From assembly GCF_001642805.2 (NCBI RefSeq), contig NZ_CP016948.1, positions 744,001 through 808,000 on the forward strand: 64,000 bases of DNA. The letters are read 5' to 3'. Source of the DNA: Serratia surfactantfaciens. GTDB taxonomy: Bacteria > Pseudomonadota > Gammaproteobacteria > Enterobacterales > Enterobacteriaceae. Below are positions 25,178 through 33,617 of the stretch, one piece after another. Within the stretch, counting starts at the first letter, position 1. Each line of letters begins with the position of its first letter. The notes beneath the pieces were generated by a model. That model had not been told where the DNA came from. It did not search any database and saw only the letters and a list, made by a program, of their open reading frames with translations. The translations under genes were made by a program, and so were the position numbers.

Positions 25178-25203
25178 TCGTTAAATTAATTAACGATCGA
25201 TAA
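25178..25203. promoter_or_regulatory. TetR-type operator candidate 1
   Basis: TTAACGATCGATAA (25190-25203) matches the sequence upstream of the paralogous gene exactly. The left flank adds a perfect inverted repeat, TCGTTAA, 5 bases, TTAACGA (25178-25196). The site lies 50-70 bases upstream of the 25131 start, a promoter-proximal position. Confidence 0.6.
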
Positions 25204-25244
25204 TTTAATGTTAGATGCCGGTTTGACGGATTGCAAGTATTTTT

Positions 25245-25258
25245 TTAACGCTCGTTAA
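25245..25258. promoter_or_regulatory. TetR-type operator candidate 2
   Basis: TTAACGCTCGTTAA is nearly a perfect palindrome (TTAACG / CGTTAA around CT) and shares the TTAACGnTCG core with sites 1, 3 and 4. It lies between the two DUF1471 genes. Confidence 0.55.
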
Positions 25259-25324
25259 TTAATTTTTTCTTACGCCCTGGCGTGGTGAGCAGAAAGTCGT
25301 GCAGTCCGTGAGTGTAATGCTTTG

Positions 25325-25582
25325 TTATTGATAGATTTCAGCAGTGCCGTGTAGCTGGTTGTTACCACCGGCGCCGATGATGCGGAAGGATTTTGCACCG
25401 GCCTGATCGGCTTTCGCAGCCAGGCTGCTTTCCAGTGAGGTCAGATCGGACGCGCCGCTGACGGTGATGACGCCCACTTTCTGCTGGTCGGCCGGTTGGC
25501 TGCTGACTAAATCAGCGGCGAAACTGCCGAAGGAAACGCTGGCCAGGGCGAGGGCTGCTAGAGTTAATTTTAAGTTTTTCAT
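25325..25582 (-). CDS. BhsA/McbA-like periplasmic stress protein (DUF1471), paralogue
   Basis: The 85-residue protein has the same plan as its neighbour: a signal peptide ending SFGSFA, then QQKVGVITVSGASDLTSLESSLAAKADQAGAKSFRIIGAGGNNQLHGTAEIYQ. It faces the TetR gene at 25759 across a 176-base spacer containing two more operator-like sites. The shared sites suggest both paralogues and the regulator form one regulon. Confidence 0.88.
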   Translation of the reverse strand: MKNLKLTLAALALASVSFGSFAADLVSSQPADQQKVGVITVSGASDLTSLESSLAAKADQAGAKSFRIIGAGGNNQLHGTAEIYQ

Positions 25583-25643
25583 GATGTTAATTCCTTTCCG
25601 ATAACGGTGAATAGAGGGTGTTAATCCGGTTCGCTAATTTTTC

Positions 25644-25713
25644 TTAACGATCGATAACTAAATGCTAATCGGTTCTCGACGAGCGCGCAATATTTTTTTA
25701 TAATGATCGTTAA
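25644..25713. promoter_or_regulatory. TetR-type operator candidates 3 and 4 in the divergent promoter
   Basis: TTAACGATCGATAA (25644-25657) is identical to site 1. TAATGATCGTTAA (25701-25713) is the reverse complement of TTAACGATCATTA. They lie between the divergent DUF1471 gene and tetR, so one regulator dimer array could control both directions. Confidence 0.6.
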
Positions 25714-25758
25714 GTTATTTGTGCTAACCCTGCCGTGGAGCGGGATAGGAGAGGAGCG

Positions 25759-26403
25759 ATGAGCATCAATGAAACGGTCTGCGGCAAGAAAAGCCGTGGC
25801 AGACCGAAACAATTTGATCGCGACCGGGCGCTGGAAAGCGCGCTCGATCTGTTCTGGCGGCACGGTTATGAAGCCACTTCGCTGGCCGATCTGGTGGAAG
25901 TGACCGGCGCCAAAGCACCGACGCTGTATGCGGAGTTCGGCAACAAGGAAGGGATGTTCCGCGCGGCGGTGGAGCGCTATCTGCAAAAATATACCGCCTG
26001 CACCAACCAACTGTTGGAACAGGCGTTGCCGGTGGCCGAGATCGTCGAGGCCTACGTGCGTTCTTCCGTCGAAGTGTTTACCGACCCCGATACGCCGTCA
26101 GGCTGCTTTATGGTGTGTGCCTCCGCCGCGCTATCGTCCGCTTCCGACGACGTCGCCCAGATGCTGCGCAAGAAACATCATGCGCAGGAAGCGGCGCTGA
26201 AAGCCTGCTTCGATCGCAAGGTGCAACAAGGCGAACTGCTGGCGAAAACCGACACCGCGCTGCTGGCGAAATACGTGATTTGCACCATTGAAGGCATGTC
26301 GGTGCAGGCGCGCGAAGGGGCAAACCGGGGCGATCTGTTGCGGTTGCTCGAGGCGCTGATGCTGGTGTGGCCGCGGCTCAGCCAGATAGGCAATAAGGTG
26401 TAA
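25759..26403 (+). CDS. TetR/AcrR-family transcriptional regulator
   Basis: The 214-residue protein has an N-terminal TetR HTH (RDRALESALDLFWRHGYEATSLADLVEVTGAKAPTLYAEFGNKEGMFRAAVERYL) and a ligand-binding C-terminal domain. The start at the ATG 25759 is preferred over a GTG at 25735 because GGAGAGGAGCG precedes it. It is divergent from the DUF1471 pair and most likely represses them and itself through the TTAACGATCG sites. It ends just before a hairpin at 26410-26427. The inducer is unknown. Confidence 0.87.
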   Translation: MSINETVCGKKSRGRPKQFDRDRALESALDLFWRHGYEATSLADLVEVTGAKAPTLYAEFGNKEGMFRAAVERYLQKYTACTNQLLEQALPVAEIVEAYVRSSVEVFTDPDTPSGCFMVCASAALSSASDDVAQMLRKKHHAQEAALKACFDRKVQQGELLAKTDTALLAKYVICTIEGMSVQAREGANRGDLLRLLEALMLVWPRLSQIGNKV

Positions 26404-26409
26404 TAACGG

Positions 26410-26427
26410 GCCCGGTTTTCACCGGGC
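26410..26427. terminator. bidirectional hairpin between tetR and metQ-like genes
   Basis: GCCCGG, TTTTCA, CCGGGC is a perfect 6-bp stem between the convergent genes. It has no long T-run on either strand. Confidence 0.5.
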
Positions 26428-26438
26428 ACCGTAAAGCA

Positions 26439-27260
26439 TTACTGATTGACCGGGATCACCGCGCCCTGGTACTTCTCGCGAATAAAGTCCTGAATCGGCT
26501 TGGAGTGCAGCACCTTCACCAGTGCCACGATCTCCGGTTTGTTCACGTCGGCTTTATGCACGGTGATGATGTTGGCGTACGGGTTGTTTTCGCCGCTTTC
26601 GACCGCGATCGGGTCTTTGGTGGGATTCAACCCGGCGTCGATGGCGTAGTTGGCGTTGATCACCACCGCGTCGCCTTCGTCGTTGTTGTACATCTGCGGC
26701 AGCAGCGCGCCCTCAACGTTGGCCTGGAACTTCAGGTGTTTCGGGTTTTCCACCACGTCGGCGATGCGCGCGTCCACCTTGCTCACCCCCGGTTTCAGCT
26801 TGATCACGCCTTGCTGTTCAAAGATTGACAGGATACGGCCTTCTTCCGCCACCGCGTCGCGCATGATGATTTTGCCGTTGTCCGGCAGATCTTTCAGGCT
26901 TTTGTACTTCTTCGAGTAGATGCCGATAGGCTCGATATGGATCGCGCCGGCGCTGACGAAGTCGTAGCTCTTGTCATCGGCATGGTCTTTCAGCACCGAG
27001 TTCAGGTAAGGCACGTGCTGGAAGTAGTTGGCGTCGATGTCGTGGCTGGCCAGGGCGGTGTTCGGCAGAATGTAATCCTGAAAGCGCTTGATCTGCAGAT
27101 CGATGCCTTCCTTCGCCAGTATCGGTTTGGCCTGTTCGAGGATTTCGGCGTGCGGCACGTTGGAGGCGCCGACCACCAGCTTGGTCGCCGCGGCGGCGCC
27201 ATAGGAGGCGAGGGTGGCGACGGAGGCGAAAGCCAACATCAGTAGGTGCTTTTTCATCAT
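26439..27260 (-). CDS. MetQ/NlpA-family substrate-binding protein
   Basis: The 273-residue protein has a Sec signal (LLMLAFASVATLASYGAAAA) without a lipobox cysteine, so it should be free in the periplasm rather than lipid-anchored like E. coli MetQ. Family motifs include VVGASNVPHAEILEQAKPILAKEGIDL, FQDYILPNTALASHDIDANYFQHVPYL, GAIHIEPIGIYSKKYKSL and NPYANIITV. It binds D/L-methionine or a related amino acid and hands it to the MetI-like permease. It is the last gene of the metN-metI-metQ order on the minus strand. Confidence 0.83.
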   Translation of the reverse strand: MMKKHLLMLAFASVATLASYGAAAATKLVVGASNVPHAEILEQAKPILAKEGIDLQIKRFQDYILPNTALASHDIDANYFQHVPYLNSVLKDHADDKSYDFVSAGAIHIEPIGIYSKKYKSLKDLPDNGKIIMRDAVAEEGRILSIFEQQGVIKLKPGVSKVDARIADVVENPKHLKFQANVEGALLPQMYNNDEGDAVVINANYAIDAGLNPTKDPIAVESGENNPYANIITVHKADVNKPEIVALVKVLHSKPIQDFIREKYQGAVIPVNQ

Positions 27261-27276
27261 CGTTTTCCTTGGTTAA

Positions 27277-27945
27277 TTAACGTTTGTCGAGCGTTCTTGT
27301 CAGGGTGTCGCCAATAAACTGAATGACGAAAACGATCAGCAGAATCGTCAGCGTCGCCACCAGCGTCACGTCACTGTGGTTGCGTTGGAACCCTTCCAGA
27401 TAGGCCAGGTTGCCCAGGCCGCCGGCACCGATCACCCCGGCCATCGCGGTGTAGCTCACCAGTGCGATCAGAGTGACGGTGATGCCGGAAACCAGCGCCG
27501 GCGAGCTCTCCGGCAGCAAGACGCGGAAAATCAGGGTGCGGTTTTTGGCACCCATCGAGCGCGCCGCCTCGATCACCCCTTTGTCAACCTCGCGCAGCGC
27601 AATCTCCACCAGCCGGGCGTAGAACGGCGCCGCACCGACGATCAGCGCCGGCAGGGCGGCGTCGGCGCCGAGAATGGTGCCGATCAGCGACTTGGTGAAC
27701 GGAATCAGCAGTACGATCAGAATGATGAACGGAATGGAACGGAAGACGTTGACCAGCACGGAGATCAGCGAGTAGACCGCTCGGTTCTGCAACAGCTGCC
27801 CTTTCGAGGTTAAAAACAGCAGCACGCCGAGCACCATACCCAGCACCAGCGTGGCCAAACCGGCGAGACCGGTCATGTACAGCGTTTCCCAGGTGGCGTC
27901 CCACAGTTGATCCAGACGCAGGTGGGGGAACAGGGATTCAATCAT
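27277..27945 (-). CDS. MetI-family ABC transporter permease
   Basis: The 222-residue permease has five or six helices and the binding-protein-dependent loop (GVIEAARSMGAKNRTLIFRVLLPESSPALVSGITV), followed by TAMAGVIGAGGLGNLAY as in MetI. It overlaps the 3' end of the ATPase gene by 8 bases. It forms the membrane channel for the methionine-type importer. Confidence 0.85.
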   Translation of the reverse strand: MIESLFPHLRLDQLWDATWETLYMTGLAGLATLVLGMVLGVLLFLTSKGQLLQNRAVYSLISVLVNVFRSIPFIILIVLLIPFTKSLIGTILGADAALPALIVGAAPFYARLVEIALREVDKGVIEAARSMGAKNRTLIFRVLLPESSPALVSGITVTLIALVSYTAMAGVIGAGGLGNLAYLEGFQRNHSDVTLVATLTILLIVFVIQFIGDTLTRTLDKR

Positions 27946-28963
27946 GTTGGATAACCTCGACGGCGATGTTTCTTTCGTTCAGCAACTTGAGCATGTCGGC
28001 GACCTGTTGTTCGTTGCCTTCGGCGTGGATGTACAGTTCGCCGTACGAACCGTTGAGGGTGTGGCTGATCTTGCCGTGCAGAATGTTGACGGTCAGGGCG
28101 TAGCGTCGGATCACCTCGGAAATCACCGCCTGATGGGTTTGCACGCCGACGAAGGTCAGCTTGAAGATCGCGCCCGGTAGGTGGGCGGTGAGCCGTGGGT
28201 TGAAGCTCTCTTCGGCGTCCGCATATTGCGACACCTGTTTGACGAACTGCCGGGTGATCGGCTGCTGCGGTCGGGTGAAGACGTCGAGCACCGGGCCTTC
28301 TTCGACGATGCGGCCGTTCTCCATCACCGCCACGCGGTGACAGATCTTGCGCACCACGTGCATCTCGTGGGTGATCAGCACGATGGTCAGTTTCAGCTGG
28401 CGATTGATGTCCAGCAGCAGATCGAGAATGGCGTCGGTGGTCTGCGGATCGAGGGCCGAGGTGGCCTCGTCGCACAGCAGTACGCTCGGGTTATTGGCCA
28501 GCGCGCGGGCGATGCCGACGCGCTGTTTTTGGCCGCCGCTGAGCTGCGACGGGTAGGCGTCTTCGCGCCCCTGCAGGCCGACCAGCGCGATCAACTCCGC
28601 CACGCGCGGCGCAATCCGCGCCTTGGGCACGCCGGCGATCTGCATGGAAAACGCGATGTTCTGGCTGACTGTGCGCGACCACAGCAGGTTGAAGTGCTGA
28701 AACACCATGCTGATTTTCAGCCGCGCCTGGCGCAGATGGCTGCCTTTGGCGCGGGCGATGTCGAAACCGCCCACCTCAATGCGGCCGCGGGTCGGTGTTT
28801 CCAACCCGTTGAGCAGGCGGATCAGCGTGCTTTTACCGGCGCCGCTGTAGCCGATGATGCCGTAAATTTGCCCGGCGTCTACCGCCAGACTGACGTCGTC
28901 TACCGCCACGACGGGGCCCTGAGTGCTGTCAAAAGTTTTGCAAACGTTCGAAAGAACGATCAT
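27938..28963 (-). CDS. MetN-family ABC transporter ATP-binding protein
   Basis: The 341-residue ATPase has Walker A GYSGAGKST (38-46), signature LSGGQKQRVGIARALA, Walker B VLLCDEATSALD and a C-terminal NIL/ACT-like regulatory domain (about 265-340, FKLTFVGVQTHQAVISEVIRRYALTVNILHGKI) that senses methionine in E. coli MetN. First gene of the operon. I see no MetJ box (repeated AGACGTCT) upstream, so this copy is probably not under normal methionine control; a housekeeping metNIQ is expected elsewhere. Confidence 0.86.
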   Translation of the reverse strand: MIVLSNVCKTFDSTQGPVVAVDDVSLAVDAGQIYGIIGYSGAGKSTLIRLLNGLETPTRGRIEVGGFDIARAKGSHLRQARLKISMVFQHFNLLWSRTVSQNIAFSMQIAGVPKARIAPRVAELIALVGLQGREDAYPSQLSGGQKQRVGIARALANNPSVLLCDEATSALDPQTTDAILDLLLDINRQLKLTIVLITHEMHVVRKICHRVAVMENGRIVEEGPVLDVFTRPQQPITRQFVKQVSQYADAEESFNPRLTAHLPGAIFKLTFVGVQTHQAVISEVIRRYALTVNILHGKISHTLNGSYGELYIHAEGNEQQVADMLKLLNERNIAVEVIQHD

Positions 28964-29196
28964 AGCGAAGCGAATCCTTATCGATACATCACAGCATTCC
29001 GTCCGGAACGCGTTGCGCCGGACAGGGATAGTTCGGCTTATCGGCGGGGCACAGCCCGGCGGGAAGTGGCGGACGGAACCGCTGTTGCGGGTGAATACCG
29101 GGCAATCCTACCGAGGGTTTATAGTGACAGGAAGAATGTAAAATCTATTACTTATTCTTGTTTGATATATATAACGGCGGGCGAAAGGTGGAGGGG

Positions 29197-29220
29197 AAAA
29201 ACCGGCCGCAGGGCGGCCGG
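29197..29220 (-). terminator. terminator after the YjaB-like gene
   Basis: On the minus strand CCGGCCGC, a 3-base loop and GCGGCCGG form an 8-bp stem followed by TTTTTCCCC. It directly follows the stop at 29231. Confidence 0.65.
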
Positions 29221-29230
29221 CGATGGCGGG

Positions 29231-29674
29231 CTAGCGTTTGTCCAGCTTCATGTGCAGCAGCGGGAACGGGTTGCCCTGGCCGTCGAGCGGCGAGCGGCCG
29301 GTGATGACAAACCCATAGTGGCGGTAAAAGCCGCTGGCCTGCGGATTTTGCTCGTTCACGTCCAGCTGCAGCTCATCGTGCAGCGTTTCCGCGTGGGTCA
29401 ACAGCGCTTTGCCCACGCCTTGGCCGCGCTGATCGGCATCGATAAACAGCATCTCCACCTTGTTGCCGTTCAGGCCGATAAAGCCGCAGGGATGCCCCGG
29501 TCGGTCTTCGGCCACCCAGACGTTCACCGCGGGCAGGTAGTCATTCAACACCAGCGGGAACAGCTGCGCGATGTTGTCTTCGGTTAAAAAATGGTGGGTG
29601 GCGCGCACCGAACGCAGCCAGATATCTGCCAATTGCGCGTTGTCTTCCGCCGCGCGTGCTCTGATGGTAATCAT
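29231..29674 (-). CDS. GNAT acetyltransferase, YjaB-like
   Basis: The 147-residue protein matches E. coli YjaB in plan: ADIWLRSVRATHHFLTEDNI, LPAVNVWVAED, HPCGFIGLNGNKVEMLFIDADQRGQGVGKALLTHA and LDVNEQNPQASGFYRHYGFVITGRSPLDGQGNPFPLLHM. QRGQGVG is the acetyl-CoA motif. YjaB is reported as a peptidyl-lysine acetyltransferase; the target here is not known. Monocistronic with a terminator. Confidence 0.83.
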   Translation of the reverse strand: MITIRARAAEDNAQLADIWLRSVRATHHFLTEDNIAQLFPLVLNDYLPAVNVWVAEDRPGHPCGFIGLNGNKVEMLFIDADQRGQGVGKALLTHAETLHDELQLDVNEQNPQASGFYRHYGFVITGRSPLDGQGNPFPLLHMKLDKR

Positions 29675-29915
29675 CGAACTCTCTGCTATCTAAGTTGAAG
29701 GAAAAGAAACTAGATAGAGGTTTTGTGGGGTTAGTGCCGAATTAACGTGGGTTAACGCCCTGCAAAGCGCCTCTGCAGTGGATCGAATAAGCCCGCCTTC
29801 TTGCAAGCGGTATAACAACTGTAATTCAGCAAGTTAATGCTTTCAACCGCCCATGGCGCAATGAGGCGTTCGCCGCATGATACACTGGCCGCTGAACCAG
29901 CAAGAGGGCGGCAGG

Positions 29916-30788
29916 ATGGAAGCGGTACGCGCAGCGATAGAAAAACAGGTACTCAGCCTGACCGGGCTGGCGCTCGGCGGCGTCGACTTCGAGAACCCGC
30001 CGGGCGATCCGGGGTTGTTCGGCCCGCAGTCGGTCATCTGGCAGGTACACCGCGATTTCACCCCGATGCTGTGCGGCGGCGTCAGCGCCTTGCTGCTGCA
30101 AATGCTGCATCCGCTGGCGCTGGCCGGGGTGTGGGATCACTCCAACTTCCGCGAAGATATGATTGGCCGCCTGCGCCGCACCAGCCAGTTCGTGTCGGTC
30201 ACCACCTTTGGCCCGACCGCCGAGGCGGAGCGGCTGATCGCCAAAGTCAAAGCCATCCATCTGCGGGTGACCGGCGTCGGCAGCGACGGCACGCCTTATG
30301 CCGCCAGCGATCCGGCGCTGCTCACCTGGGTTCACGTGGCGGAGAGCAGCCGTTTTCTGGCCAGCCACCTGCGCTACCGTAATCCCCATCTTTCCCGCGA
30401 TTTACAGGATCAATACTATCGCGAAGCGGCGCGGATAGCCGCTGCGTTGGGGGCGACCGCCATCCCCCAGTCCTGCGCGGAGGTCGAAGAGTACCTGCAG
30501 ACGATGCGGCCGCAGTTGGTGTGCGACGAACGGACTCAAGAGGTGGCACGCATTCTGCTGAAGGCGCCGGCGCCGAGCGCATTGGCGCGCCCGCTCGGCA
30601 GGGTGGTGATGCAGGCGGGCATCGATCTGTTGCCCGATTGGGCGCAGCGGCAGTTCGGTTTTCAGCCGGGCGCGCTGCGGCGGCGGCTGGTGCGAACGGG
30701 CGCCGCAGGCCTCGGCAAGGTGCTGGGCGCGTCGATGCGCAACGGCTCCTATCAGCGCGCGGTGCGGCGCATTACTCAGCCGTCATAA
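29916..30788 (+). CDS. MpaB/DUF2236-family oxygenase-like protein
   Basis: The product has about 290 residues from the ATG at 29916, which has GAGGGCGG upstream; an ATG at 29877 has no such site. DUF2236 features include WQVHRDFTPMLCGGVSALLLQMLHPLALAGV with histidines that bind haem in rubber oxygenase Lcp, WDHSNFREDMIGRLRRTSQFVSVTTFG and TWVHVAESSRFL. The family includes rubber oxygenase and the MpaB oxygenase of mycophenolic acid biosynthesis. No signal peptide. Substrate unknown. Alone in its transcript. Confidence 0.78.
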   Translation: MEAVRAAIEKQVLSLTGLALGGVDFENPPGDPGLFGPQSVIWQVHRDFTPMLCGGVSALLLQMLHPLALAGVWDHSNFREDMIGRLRRTSQFVSVTTFGPTAEAERLIAKVKAIHLRVTGVGSDGTPYAASDPALLTWVHVAESSRFLASHLRYRNPHLSRDLQDQYYREAARIAAALGATAIPQSCAEVEEYLQTMRPQLVCDERTQEVARILLKAPAPSALARPLGRVVMQAGIDLLPDWAQRQFGFQPGALRRRLVRTGAAGLGKVLGASMRNGSYQRAVRRITQPS

Positions 30789-30951
30789 GCCACAGCCGCT
30801 ATAATTAGTCTTTGTTTATCTTCGTTTACGGCCGCTTTTGAGACTTTTACGGGTGATCCGGCCAGTAATGCGTTTTACACTTGGGGGCAAAGCCACATTC
30901 CATTTTTGGCGCGCAGCCGATTCTGCCGCGCCCTGACCCTATTGAGGTGAT

Positions 30952-32055
30952 ATGAACGAATCATACGTACTTGCTGAAGTCAGCAATGAGAACCAGACGC
31001 TGGTCGCGGTGGTTCAGCAAGATCACCGGGCAGCCTATTTTTACATCTATCCCGCCGAAGCCTACAGCGATCGCTATCAGGTGCGTGCCTGCTGGCTGCG
31101 CAATCTGGCCGCCGCGCCGCTGCAGGAAGATCGCGCCGCGCTGGAGCAAGGGCAGCCGCCGATGTTGGCGGCGGAGTTTTGCCGCAACCTGGAAGGGGAA
31201 GCGCCGCTGAACCCGGAAGGGTTGATGGTGGTGTGGAGCGAAAGCGACGACGGCGCAGCCCTGTGGTATTACGGCCAACTGCTGGCGGTGATCCCCGGCT
31301 GGAGCCTGTATATCGACCATTCGGTGTGCTATTCCGCCAGCTGCATCAAGGAGAGCCCGTTGGCCTATCCGCTCGGCTCGGCCTCGACCAACACGCAATA
31401 TGCGCAGGCGGAGAGCACCCGCCAATTCTGGCGCAGCTGGCAGCGTGAAGAGGGCAATCCGTGGCCGAAGATGCAGCGCGATTTTCAGGCGCGCTATGAG
31501 CAGCATTTCGGCCCCTCGGTAAAATACTACGCCATCGATCAGGGCAAGTGGCCGCCGATGGCCATCACCCAGCACGAGCGCGACGGCATTTATTACTTTC
31601 TCACCATGGGGGTCAGCATCCGGCCGATGCCGTGGGTGGAGATCCTGTTCAACGACGAGGCTTCGCGCTATCGCCGCATGGAGATGGCGATCGCCATCGA
31701 CAGTCAATACATGACCGAAGACAACGCGGTGCAGATGGCCAGCGCGCTGGCCGGTTTCGCGCACGCGCCGTGGGCGCGGCTAACCTGGATCGGCGAAGGG
31801 CATACGCTGGAGTCGGACGTGGCGCCGCTGGGCTACGAGGGCTATATTTTATCGTCGTCCTTCTACCCATATAACGCGCACCTGGCTTTGCCGCAGCAGT
31901 ACGGCGACCCGGTGAACCTGTTCTGGGCCAGCCCGGTGTTTACCGCCGAACGCCAACTGGCGCACGCCACGCCGAACGGCGGGCACGATCTGGTGAACCG
32001 GCTGCGCGAGCAGGGCGTCGACCATATTTTCCGCCCGCGCCAGCCGGTGTGCTGA
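30952..32055 (+). CDS. SUFU (suppressor of fused) domain protein
   Basis: The 367-residue protein has an unrecognised N-terminal half (to about 170) and a C-terminal SUFU-like domain from about residue 180: PWVEILFNDEASRYRRMEMAIAIDS, WARLTWIGEGHTLESD, YEGYILSSSFYPYNAHLALP, then VNLFWASPVFTAERQLAHATPNGGHDLVNRL. Bacterial SUFU-domain proteins have been proposed as immunity proteins of polymorphic toxins. No toxin is encoded beside it here, so this may be an orphan immunity or a housekeeping variant. The following isochorismatase gene starts 26 bases downstream. Confidence 0.72.
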   Translation: MNESYVLAEVSNENQTLVAVVQQDHRAAYFYIYPAEAYSDRYQVRACWLRNLAAAPLQEDRAALEQGQPPMLAAEFCRNLEGEAPLNPEGLMVVWSESDDGAALWYYGQLLAVIPGWSLYIDHSVCYSASCIKESPLAYPLGSASTNTQYAQAESTRQFWRSWQREEGNPWPKMQRDFQARYEQHFGPSVKYYAIDQGKWPPMAITQHERDGIYYFLTMGVSIRPMPWVEILFNDEASRYRRMEMAIAIDSQYMTEDNAVQMASALAGFAHAPWARLTWIGEGHTLESDVAPLGYEGYILSSSFYPYNAHLALPQQYGDPVNLFWASPVFTAERQLAHATPNGGHDLVNRLREQGVDHIFRPRQPVC

Positions 32056-32080
32056 TGCGATTGACTCTTCAGGAGCTGCC

Positions 32081-32608
32081 ATGACCGCCGCGCTGTTGAT
32101 TATCGATGTGCAGGAAGGGTTGTTTACGCCGCCGCCGGCGGATGCCACGGGCACCGTTGCGCGCATCAATCTGCTGAGCGAGCGCGCCCGTCGGGCCGGC
32201 GCGCCGGTTGTCGTGATTCAGCACCACACGCCGGACGACGAACTGCCGCACGGCAGCGCCGCCTGGCAAGTGCTTGCGGCGTTGACGGTGGCGCCGGGCG
32301 ACCACCGGGTGGAGAAAACCACGCCGGACTCCTTCCTGCGCACCTCGCTGGGCGCATTGCTGATCGCCAACGGCGTTTCGCAGCTGGTGGTGTGCGGCTA
32401 CTCCACGCCGTTTTGCATCGATACCACGGTGCGTAGCGCGGCGGCGCGCGGTTATCCGGTGACGCTGGCGGCGGATGCTCATACCTGCCACGACAAATCC
32501 TATGCCGACGGCCTGCTGATCCGCACCCACCATAACGAGACGCTGTCGAATATCGACAGCTTCGGCGTGCCGATCCGCGCCGTGCCTGCGGCGGACATCG
32601 TGTTCTGA
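32081..32608 (+). CDS. isochorismatase-family cysteine hydrolase
   Basis: The 175-residue protein has the isochorismatase/nicotinamidase catalytic triad: D9 (LLIIDVQEG), K79 (VEKTTPDSF) and C112 (YSTPFCIDTT), with the cis-peptide region VVCGYSTPFC. It is a hydrolase of amides or enol-ethers; the exact substrate is not clear. It follows the SUFU gene by 26 bases and probably shares its transcript. A strong bidirectional terminator follows. Confidence 0.85.
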   Translation: MTAALLIIDVQEGLFTPPPADATGTVARINLLSERARRAGAPVVVIQHHTPDDELPHGSAAWQVLAALTVAPGDHRVEKTTPDSFLRTSLGALLIANGVSQLVVCGYSTPFCIDTTVRSAAARGYPVTLAADAHTCHDKSYADGLLIRTHHNETLSNIDSFGVPIRAVPAADIVF

Positions 32609-32617
32609 TTACGGAAA

Positions 32618-32639
32618 AACGGGGGCCTCGGCCCCCGTT
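32618..32639. terminator. bidirectional Rho-independent terminator
   Basis: AACGGGGGC, CTCG, GCCCCCGTT is a perfect 9-bp stem between convergent genes. AAAA precedes it on the plus strand (TTTTT on the minus), so it terminates the minus-strand oxidoreductase gene well and the plus-strand gene moderately. Confidence 0.75.
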
Positions 32640-32641
32640 CG

Positions 32642-33520
32642 TTATTTCAGTCCCGCCCGCCGCGCCGCCACCTTGGCCAGCGCCGCCCAATCCAGATCCG
32701 CATCCCCCTGCGCCATCGCGTCGAGGAAGTTGTCTTTCAGCACCCCGGCGAACGGCATCGGCGTATGGCTGTCGGCGCCGGCGGCCAGCGCCAACCCGAC
32801 GTCCTTCAGCCCCAGCGCCAGCCGGAATCCAGCCGGGGAATACTTCTCGGCGGCGATCAGCGCGCCATAGCCCTGATAGGCCGGGGCGGCGAAGACGGTG
32901 CTGCTCAGCATCTGCAGATAGTCGGCGCCGGACACGCCATAGTTGCGCACCAGCGCACTGCCTTCCGCCATCGCTTCAATGGCGCTGGCCAAGGTAAAGT
33001 TGGTGGCGATCTTGACCACGTTGGCCTGCGCCGGATCGGCGCCGAAGTGCCAGGTTTTCTGGCCGAGGGCATCGAACAGCGGCTGCGCTTTCTTCAGCAG
33101 CTCGCTCTCGCCGGCCGCCAGAATATTCAGCTTGCCGGCGGCGGCCACGTCGACCCGGCCCAGCACCGGCGCGGCGAGATAGCCGATGCCGTGTTCCGCA
33201 TGCAGCGCCGTCAAACGCTGGGCGAGTTCGACCGAGATGGTCGCCATGTTGATATGCAGCGCGCCCGGTTTCATCCGTTGCAGCAACCCGCTGTCGACCA
33301 CCACCTGTTGCGTGGCGGCATCGTCGGCCAGCATGGTGATCAGCACATCGGCATCGGCCAACTGTTCCGGCCGCTCGGCCTGCCGCGCGCCGGCGCTGAC
33401 CAGTGGCTGCGCCGCCTGCGGCGAGCGGTTCCATACCGTTAATGCGAAGCCCGCCTGCAACAGGTTGGCCGCCATGGCGCTGCCCATCCCACCCAGTCCG
33501 GCAAATCCGATCTTCATCAT
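32642..33520 (-). CDS. NAD(P)-dependent beta-hydroxyacid dehydrogenase family oxidoreductase
   Basis: The 292-residue protein has a Rossmann nucleotide-binding motif GFAGLGGMGSAMAANLL at the N-terminus, NAD(P)-binding domain PF03446 and the C-terminal helical domain PF14833. The catalytic Lys of the HIBADH family is in NVVKIATN (about residue 171). Known relatives reduce tartronate semialdehyde, 3-hydroxyisobutyrate or glyoxylate/succinic semialdehyde. The tandem ATG leaves the start uncertain by one codon. Monocistronic. Confidence 0.82.
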   Translation of the reverse strand: MMKIGFAGLGGMGSAMAANLLQAGFALTVWNRSPQAAQPLVSAGARQAERPEQLADADVLITMLADDAATQQVVVDSGLLQRMKPGALHINMATISVELAQRLTALHAEHGIGYLAAPVLGRVDVAAAGKLNILAAGESELLKKAQPLFDALGQKTWHFGADPAQANVVKIATNFTLASAIEAMAEGSALVRNYGVSGADYLQMLSSTVFAAPAYQGYGALIAAEKYSPAGFRLALGLKDVGLALAAGADSHTPMPFAGVLKDNFLDAMAQGDADLDWAALAKVAARRAGLK

Positions 33521-33617
33521 GCGCTCCTTTTTCAGGTTGAAGGTTTTACCCTAGCGCGCCGGGCCAGGAACGCAAATGCCGGAGTGTAACGCCTTCTTAC
33601 GCACCGGCGGCGGGCTA

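Noticed and set aside
28964..29230. MetJ operator for the MetNIQ-type operon
   Set aside because: No repeated AGACGTCT-like octamers seen on either strand.
28181..29587. 468-codon open frame on the plus strand opposite metN and the YjaB-like gene
   Set aside because: It crosses two real genes and their terminator on the other strand; no motifs.
29686..29717. inverted repeat CTATCTA...TAGATAG upstream of the YjaB-like gene
   Set aside because: Arms of 7 bp separated by 18 bases in AT-rich DNA; may be chance and has no regulator nearby.
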